Shown piece by piece: positions 58,908 through 64,000 of a DNA stretch of 64,000 nt. The notes beneath the pieces are model-generated. The model searched no databases. It was not told the origin of the DNA and was given only the letters and a program-made list of their open reading frames with translations. The first letter of the stretch is position 1; the number at the start of each line of letters is the position of its first letter. Both the position numbers and the translations under genes were made by a program. Source of the DNA: Synergistaceae bacterium (GTDB taxonomy: Bacteria; Synergistota; Synergistia; Synergistales; Aminobacteriaceae); assembly GCA_018436725.1 (NCBI GenBank), contig JAHDKT010000053.1:1-64000 (forward strand). The letters run 5' to 3'.

Positions 58908-59178
58908 ACGGTTCCACCTTTCCCGGCGGTGAACGGCTCTTGTGCCGCGAGTCGCCGTCTGAATTTCCGGCAATTATACCAGAGGAGCGCGCGCTTTCCC
59001 GACCTTGCTCCGGGGAGAGCTTCTTTTCGCTTTACATCTGCGAATGGGGCAAATACAATGCCTGTGGCGTCGTGATGAAACAACCGCTTTCCGATGATCG
59101 GCCGGTCGGGCGGAGGCGTTTTTTTGCAATGTCGATGGATGTACGAACTCGCCGAAACTTCTCTCAAGGAGGGCTTCG

Positions 59179-60354
59179 ATGATCAGTTTGACAAAGATGC
59201 TGCTCGGTCGCGAGCATTTCGGCGACCGTCTGCGCTACAAGCGCGGAACGAACGGCGCGGGCGCCGCCGACGGAACGGGCCCCGTGGTCGTCTGGAACTG
59301 CACCCGCGCCTGCAATCTCTTCTGCCGCCACTGCTACGCCTCCGCGACGCAACGAGCCCGCGAGGGCGAGCTTTCAACGGGCGAGGCGAAGGATTTTCTG
59401 GATTCGCTCGCGGTTTTCAACGTTCCCGCGCTGTTGCTCTCGGGCGGTGAGCCGCTGCTGCGGAGCGATTTCTTCGAGCTTTTGGAGTACGCCCGCGTAC
59501 TTGGATTGCGCGTCGCGCTCTCCACCAACGGAACGCTCATCGACGAACGGACGGCCGCGCGCATCGCGGAGCTTGGCGTGAGCTATGTCGGCATCAGTCT
59601 CGACGGATCGCGCGAGGTCAACGACGCCTTCCGCGGGGTCGACGGCGCCTACGACAGGACGATCGCCGGGTTCAGGAACTGCCGGAAGGCGGAGCAGAAA
59701 ACGGGATTGCGTCTTTCCATGACCCGGAGCACGCTGCGGGATCTCCCGGATATCTTTCGCCTCGTCGAGGAGGAAGGTATAGCCCGCGTCTGCCTCTACC
59801 ACCTCGTCCCGTCCGGGCGCGGATCGGAACTTTCCGGCGAGGAACCATCGCAGGAGGAGAAACGCGCCGCTTTGGATTTCCTCGCGGAGAAGACGTTCGA
59901 CCTCTCCGCGCGAGGCGTGGATACCGAAATCCTCACCGTGGACAACCACTGCGACGGCATCTACCTTTATCTTCGGGAGAAAGAGCGGGGAGGGGACCGC
60001 GCCGCCGAGATGCTCGAACTGCTCTCCGCGAGCGGCGGAAACCGCTCCGGCACGGCTATCGGCGCGGTCGACTGGGATGGGGACGTCCATATAGACCAGT
60101 TTACGCGGGACGTAGTCCTCGGCAACGTCCGCGAGAACGACTTCTCCGAGATATGGCGGGGAGAGGCCGATGCGTTTCTGCATCGCCTGCGCGACCGGAA
60201 ACGGCATCTCCGGGGCAGATGCCGTACCTGCGGGTGGCTTGAGCAGTGCAACGGCAATCTCCGGGCCAGGGCGCTCGCCGCCGGAGATTTCTGGGGTCCC
60301 GACCCGGCTTGTTATCTGACCGACGACGAGATCTCCGGAGGAAGATCGTGCTGA
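59179..60354 (+). CDS. ahbC: Radical SAM/SPASM haem-biosynthesis protein AhbC-like
   Basis: 391 residues. N-terminal MISLTKMLLG and FGDRLRYKRG match AhbC (12,18-didecarboxysiroheme deacetylase, giving Fe-coproporphyrin III). Cluster motif CNLFCRHC (Cys45, 49, 52), LLLSGGEPLL, and SPASM-type cysteines CRTCGWLEQCNG with a last Cys near the end. AAGGAGG precedes ATG. It is the first gene of an ahbC-ahbD-decarboxylase operon, overlapping the next gene by 7 bp. Confidence 0.87.
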   Translation: MISLTKMLLGREHFGDRLRYKRGTNGAGAADGTGPVVVWNCTRACNLFCRHCYASATQRAREGELSTGEAKDFLDSLAVFNVPALLLSGGEPLLRSDFFELLEYARVLGLRVALSTNGTLIDERTAARIAELGVSYVGISLDGSREVNDAFRGVDGAYDRTIAGFRNCRKAEQKTGLRLSMTRSTLRDLPDIFRLVEEEGIARVCLYHLVPSGRGSELSGEEPSQEEKRAALDFLAEKTFDLSARGVDTEILTVDNHCDGIYLYLREKERGGDRAAEMLELLSASGGNRSGTAIGAVDWDGDVHIDQFTRDVVLGNVRENDFSEIWRGEADAFLHRLRDRKRHLRGRCRTCGWLEQCNGNLRARALAAGDFWGPDPACYLTDDEISGGRSC

Positions 60355-61361
60355 TCTCCTGGAACACGACGCGCCGCTGCAATCTCTTCTGCAGGCACTG
60401 CTACAGGGAGTCCGGCCCCGGTGAGGACGGTCGCGGAGAGCTGTCCGCAGCGGAGGGAATCGAGCTGATCTCCTCGATCGCGGAGGCCGGTTTCCGCCTG
60501 CTCATCCTCAGCGGGGGCGAACCGCTCTTGCGCGAGGATATTCTCGAACTTGTGGCCGCGGCCCGCGACTGCGGACTCGTCCCGGCGATGGGGACGAACG
60601 GGACGCTGCTCACTGAAACAGTTGCCCGCGAACTGGCGACGGCCGGTCTCCGGGGGATCGCGATCAGCGTGGACAGTTCGGACCCGGAATACCACGACGC
60701 ATTCAGGGGCAGAGCGGGGGCCTACGAGTTGACGCAGGCGGGAATTCGCAACGCCCTCGCCGCGGGGTTGAGGGTGCAGATCAACCTGACGCTGACGGAG
60801 AAAAATCTGGACGAGTTCGACAGGATGGTGGACTTCTACGAGTCGAGCGGCGTCCACGCCGTCCACCCGTTCTTCCTGGTGTCCACCGGACGGGCGCGCT
60901 CCATGCCGGAGGAGGAGCTGCACTCAGGGGCCTACTTCGGCATGATACGGAAGATACTGGAACGACAGGCGACCGCGGCGCTCGAACTCAAGCCCACCTG
61001 CGCGCCGCAGTTCATGCCGATGGCGAAGGAGATGGGAATCGCGCAGCGTTTTACGCGCGGCTGTCTCGCCGGGGTCTCCTACTGCTGTATTCTGCCGAAA
61101 GGCGAGGTCCACGTCTGCCCCTACCTGCCGGTGGAGGCAGGAAACGTCAGGAGGACGCCCTTCGCCGATATCTGGCGCGAGAGCGAGGTCTTCGCGGAGT
61201 TGCGCGACTTCTCGCGCTACGAGGGGCGGTGCGGCGCATGCGAGTATGTCGCGATCTGCGGCGGGTGCAGAGCGCGCGCGTTCTCCTACACTGGAAACTA
61301 TATGGCGGAGGAGCCCTGGTGCTTCAGGAGCGGGACATGGACGCCGTCGACCGAAAGCTGA
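60348..61361 (+). CDS. ahbD: Radical SAM/SPASM haem synthase AhbD-like
   Basis: 337 residues starting VLISWNTTRRCNLFCRHCYR (Cys11, 15, 18), with LILSGGEPLL and SPASM cysteines GCLAGVSYCCILPKGEVHVCPYL and CGACEYVAICGGC. AhbD/NirJ2-type enzymes decarboxylate the two propionates of Fe-coproporphyrin III to make haem. GTG start preceded by GGAGG inside the end of ahbC; it overlaps the next gene by 25 bp. Confidence 0.85.
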   Translation: MLISWNTTRRCNLFCRHCYRESGPGEDGRGELSAAEGIELISSIAEAGFRLLILSGGEPLLREDILELVAAARDCGLVPAMGTNGTLLTETVARELATAGLRGIAISVDSSDPEYHDAFRGRAGAYELTQAGIRNALAAGLRVQINLTLTEKNLDEFDRMVDFYESSGVHAVHPFFLVSTGRARSMPEEELHSGAYFGMIRKILERQATAALELKPTCAPQFMPMAKEMGIAQRFTRGCLAGVSYCCILPKGEVHVCPYLPVEAGNVRRTPFADIWRESEVFAELRDFSRYEGRCGACEYVAICGGCRARAFSYTGNYMAEEPWCFRSGTWTPSTES

Positions 61362-61792
61362 TCAACCTGCTGCAGGAGGGGCTCCCGCTGGAAAAGAATC
61401 CGTTCGGCGCGCTCGCCGCGAGCCTCGGAATATCCCGGGAGGAGATCGTCGAGCGTATCGGCGCCTTGCGGCGGAAGGGGATCGTCCGCCGTCTCGGCGG
61501 AGTTTTCGACTCGCTCGCCATGGGGTACTCGAGCATGCTCGTCGGCGCGCGCGTCCCGGAGGGTGTCTTCGGGGACGCCGCACGCTTCGTCAACGCGCAC
61601 CCCGGCGTGACGCACAACTACCGCAGGAGCGGCTTCCTCAACATGTGGTTTACGCTCTCGACAGTGTGCGACGAAGAGCGAGACGTGTTTCTGGAGGAGC
61701 TGCGGCGGCGTTTCGGCCTGACGCACGTCTTTCCTTTTCCCAGAGTGCGGAGCTTCAAACTGCGGGTCTTCTTCGACATGGAGGGAGCGTGA
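61337..61792 (+). CDS. Siroheme decarboxylase subunit (AhbA/AhbB, Lrp-like)
   Basis: 151 residues: an AsnC/Lrp-type winged helix (MDAVDRKLINLLQEGLPLEK, LAASLGISREEIVERIGALR) and a RAM-like domain. Although Lrp-like, this family (NirD/L/G/H, AhbA/B) removes acetate carboxyls from siroheme to make 12,18-didecarboxysiroheme. ATG at 61337 follows AGGAG inside the 3' end of ahbD. It forms a pair with the gene at 61798; which one is A and which B I cannot assign safely. Confidence 0.82.
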   Translation: MDAVDRKLINLLQEGLPLEKNPFGALAASLGISREEIVERIGALRRKGIVRRLGGVFDSLAMGYSSMLVGARVPEGVFGDAARFVNAHPGVTHNYRRSGFLNMWFTLSTVCDEERDVFLEELRRRFGLTHVFPFPRVRSFKLRVFFDMEGA

Positions 61793-61797
61793 GGGCT

Positions 61798-62286
61798 ATG
61801 GACGATGTGGACCGGCGGCTGATCGCGAAGCTTCAGGGGGATATCCCTCTGACGGTCGACCCGTACCGGACGTTGGCCGATCATCTCGGCGTCTCCGAGG
61901 ACACTGTGGTCGGGCGGCTGCAAGCGCTCCGCGCGTCGGGGAAGCTGAAGCGGATCGGCGCGGTGCTGCGGCATCAGAACTCGGGGTACGCGGCGAACGC
62001 GATGGTCGTCTTCAAGGCTCCCCCGGACGAGGTGGAACGCCTGGGCGGGCTGTTGGCGGAGAGCCCGCTCGTGAGCCACTGCTACGAACGCGTCCCCTGC
62101 GCGGAGTGGCCGTACACGCTCTATGCGATGATGCACGGCAGGGACATGGCGACGATCGAGACGTTCGTCCACAGCTTCGTCCTGGAGCACGGGGTGGAGA
62201 GATTTGCGGTGCTTGAGAGCCGGGAGGAGCTGAAAAAGACGAGCATGCTCTTCTTCGGCGGTCCAAACGACCGGGAAACGTTGTGA
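61798..62286 (+). CDS. Siroheme decarboxylase subunit (AhbA/AhbB, Lrp-like)
   Basis: 162 residues, paralogue of the preceding gene: MDDVDRRLIAKLQGDIPLTV, LADHLGVSEDTVVGRLQALR, and the family stretch LKRIGAVLRHQNSGYAANAM followed by HCYERVPCAEWPYTLYAMMH, with the WPYxLxxMxHG motif. Together the two form the heteromeric decarboxylase. With AhbC and AhbD the complete siroheme-to-haem branch is encoded. Confidence 0.82.
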   Translation: MDDVDRRLIAKLQGDIPLTVDPYRTLADHLGVSEDTVVGRLQALRASGKLKRIGAVLRHQNSGYAANAMVVFKAPPDEVERLGGLLAESPLVSHCYERVPCAEWPYTLYAMMHGRDMATIETFVHSFVLEHGVERFAVLESREELKKTSMLFFGGPNDRETL

Positions 62287-62334
62287 AAGAGGGCGAGCCC
62301 CTTTTCACGGCGTTTCCCGGAGAGAACGGCGCTG

Positions 62335-62391
62335 TACACATGCAGGATGAAAGAGCGCAAATCCGCCGCTCTCTTTCGTCCGGCATGTGTA
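62335..62391. terminator. Long imperfect hairpin between convergent genes
   Basis: TACACATGC (62335-62343) pairs with GCATGTGTA (62383-62391); inside, GAAAGAGCG and CGCTCTCTTTC pair with a bulge. Lies between the haem operon and the C45 gene; a termination role for one or both is likely. Confidence 0.5.
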
Positions 62392-62394
62392 TAC

Positions 62395-63777
62395 TTACTT
62401 GTTCATGGAGATGATCAAGTTCACCATCTTCAGGAAATGCTCATTAAGCGCTTGAGTAACGTCTTCTCCTTTCGCGACTTTGTCTCTGATCCCGTGGATG
62501 AAGAATCTCCACTCGTCGTTCACTCCGGCCTCGTAGAATTCGCTGTATCTGAAGCCCTCCTTCTGAACGCTGTACACCGTGCCGTCGACGAGGCTTCTGG
62601 GCGTCGCATCCGCTCCCATGAGGAATGGAATCGAGTAGCCGTACGCTGGGAGCGTGACGAAGACGGTCGTCAGTATTTCGGGGTGTTCCGGGTCGATGAG
62701 GATCGTCGCGCTCGACTGGGCTCTCGCGAGGTTCCACATAGCGGGGTGTTTGGACACCTTGGGAGAATTCGCCAACTCAAGAGAGATGTTGCCGTAGTTG
62801 GCCACGAGGGCGTCTTCCGGCGTACCGTAATCGTTTTCCCGGTGTACGGTGAAGTAGATTCCTTTATAGCTTTTCTCGCCGTGTTTCAACGCGGGATCGA
62901 TCTGTTCCTCGACGATCTTGTAGCAGTCGTCGGCTATCTGCAAAATCTTTCCCTTCGCGTCCACGAACAGGTAGTTCGTACCCCATTTCCCGCTGGCGAT
63001 GTACCCTTTTTCAACGAACGAATGGAGCGTTTCCCTTGCCTCGTCGACGTCCTTGCAGTGCTCGGCGATGTACCTCGGCACGTAGTGGTTCATGAATCCG
63101 TCGTATTTCGGCGGGTCGACGAGAGGAAGGTCTCCTTTGTACGGCCCGACGTAGCACTCCCTGTTCTGCCACTGAACAGGCACGTCCGCCGCACCTGCGA
63201 GCCCCTTCTCGTTCACGAAGAACGAAACACCGGTATCGGCGGTACCCATTTCACCGAAAAACTTGTAGGGTTGCCTGTCGGCGCCCTCGACCCCGACAAT
63301 CCGTTTCAGATAACCGGACTGAAGATCCGGAGCGGTTTCCCGTGTCTTGTGGAAGATGATTTGTCCGTTTTTCGTGGCGGGCGCGGTGATGGCGAAGGAA
63401 GTGCACCCCACTCCCTTATAGAGAAGTGCAAGATCTCTGTATCTTCCGAAGGTGAAGGCAATGTACAGTTCTTTGTCGATTCCGACCGTATCGGCTATTG
63501 CGTTGAGTTCGTCGATCCAATAGGAGCAGTTGATTTTTCCCGAGAGTTCGATCGAAAGTTTCGCGAAACTGCGGAGCTGCTCTTCTTTTCCCTCGGCACG
63601 GGAAAGAAAGGCGTTGTACGCTTTGACGATGGAATCTCTGTTGACCTCTCCCCACATTTTCCCAACTTCGCTTGCGGTTCCTTCGAGGACAAGCGCATCC
63701 CCTGCGGTAACCGCGGCAAAAGAAGCCGAACCGAAAAGAAGCAGAAGAGCGAATACCGATACCATTATACGTTTCAT
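62395..63777 (-). CDS. Secreted C45-family autoproteolytic acyltransferase/hydrolase
   Basis: 460 residues. A signal peptide (MKRIMVSVFALLLLFGSASF) is followed by the C45 (acyl-CoA:6-aminopenicillanic acid acyltransferase-like) Ntn-hydrolase: nucleophile Cys125 in KGVGCTSFAI, then GQIIFHKTRE in place of the usual GRNMDW, and KGLAGAADV. In the family the Cys becomes N-terminal by self-cleavage. GGAGGGG precedes ATG at 63777. Probably hydrolyses an amide or peptide bond in the periplasm; natural substrate unknown. Confidence 0.78.
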   Translation of the reverse strand: MKRIMVSVFALLLLFGSASFAAVTAGDALVLEGTASEVGKMWGEVNRDSIVKAYNAFLSRAEGKEEQLRSFAKLSIELSGKINCSYWIDELNAIADTVGIDKELYIAFTFGRYRDLALLYKGVGCTSFAITAPATKNGQIIFHKTRETAPDLQSGYLKRIVGVEGADRQPYKFFGEMGTADTGVSFFVNEKGLAGAADVPVQWQNRECYVGPYKGDLPLVDPPKYDGFMNHYVPRYIAEHCKDVDEARETLHSFVEKGYIASGKWGTNYLFVDAKGKILQIADDCYKIVEEQIDPALKHGEKSYKGIYFTVHRENDYGTPEDALVANYGNISLELANSPKVSKHPAMWNLARAQSSATILIDPEHPEILTTVFVTLPAYGYSIPFLMGADATPRSLVDGTVYSVQKEGFRYSEFYEAGVNDEWRFFIHGIRDKVAKGEDVTQALNEHFLKMVNLIISMNK

Positions 63778-63866
63778 GCATACCCCTCCTATCAATCTGT
63801 AGTTCCGTTATGCTGCTTTGAACGACCTCGACGCCGTCCAGTCCGCCGAATCGGCAGATGGAGGAC

Positions 63867-64000
63867 TTACTCGACGAACCGGGGCAGATACTCTTTTTCC
63901 AACTCGCGGAAGCGCTCGAAACCGACGAGGTCTTTGAAGTCTGAGAATGCGGCGACCAAGTCCGTTCTGCCTTCGGCTATCCTGTCTCCACTGATTGCGC
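63867..64000 (-). CDS. 3' end of an unidentified gene, cut by window edge
   Basis: The minus-strand frame is open from the edge to TAA at 63867-63869 and encodes a charged helical C-terminus (DLVAAFSDFKDLVGFERFRE, then LEKEYLPRFVE). It lies 89 bp upstream of the C45 gene on the same strand, so the two may be cotranscribed. Too short to identify. Confidence 0.6.
   Translation of the reverse strand, partial: AISGDRIAEGRTDLVAAFSDFKDLVGFERFRELEKEYLPRFVE

Noticed and set aside
1-64000. CRISPR arrays, tRNA/rRNA genes, transposase or integrase genes
   Set aside because: Looked for repeat-spacer periodicity, cloverleaf-like segments and transposase motifs by eye; none could be supported. The 9.4-15.9 kb block is inferred from the orphan gene tail and base composition, not from a mobility gene.

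Overview
The window comes from a GC-rich, anaerobic, diderm bacterium. An outer-membrane FadL-type protein, TRAP and tripartite tricarboxylate (TTT) transporters, oxygen-sensitive radical SAM enzymes, a siroheme-dependent haem gene set and many amino-acid, hydroxyacid and peptide-derivative catabolic genes fit an amino-acid-fermenting lineage such as Synergistota. That assignment is inference from gene content only; no rRNA or tRNA gene was seen.

Left part (1-9,419): a RiPP locus with four Nif11-type leader precursors (one cut by the window edge, one with an apparent frameshift, one with a six-cysteine core, one with a nine-residue core), a SPASM radical SAM maturase, and the three-gene NHLM export system (HlyD-like adaptor, C39 peptidase ABC transporter, second ABC transporter). 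From 9,586 to 15,787 lies a visibly less GC-rich block on the minus strand: an RraA-like protein, an Ldh-type dehydrogenase, a complete TctA/TctB/TctC transporter and an RpiR regulator. It ends against a 216-bp orphan tail of a second NHLM ABC transporter gene (15,874-16,089), so the block looks inserted into, or recombined with, an older duplicated RiPP locus.

16,148-22,500: a large ABCG-like ABC protein and a secreted protein (minus), then an IclR regulator and a class V aminotransferase (plus).

22,534-31,696 is the most unusual part. A minus-strand operon starts from a consensus-perfect promoter (31,914-31,942) and encodes one Nif11-type precursor with a cysteine-free, Val/Thr-rich core, followed by four genes carrying five B12-binding-type radical SAM modules; one gene is a head-to-tail double enzyme of 1,196 residues. 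No exporter is present, so the NHLM exporter at the left end is the obvious candidate partner.

32,180-50,428 is mixed chromosomal content: FadL, a zinc-type ArsR sensor with P-type ATPase, a DUF11-like secreted protein, histidine phosphatase, D-2-hydroxyacid dehydrogenase, exonuclease III, polyferredoxin, DJ-1/PfpI, phosphoglucomutase, two small genes, an M20 hydrolase, a desulfoferrodoxin-like secreted protein with an orphan ABC ATPase, a SprA-like metalloprotease, a lone receiver domain and a signal-peptide-bearing hydratase. 50,596-58,303 is a catabolic cluster: regulator, TRAP transporter, MlrC-like M81 peptidase and D-aminoacylase. 59,179-62,286 holds ahbC-ahbD and two siroheme decarboxylase subunits. 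The window ends with a secreted C45 acyltransferase and the 3' end of another gene.

A recurring theme is a strong hairpin just downstream of the first, high-demand gene of an operon (RiPP precursor, TctC, DctP), suggesting that the first product is made in excess of the downstream enzymes or permeases.
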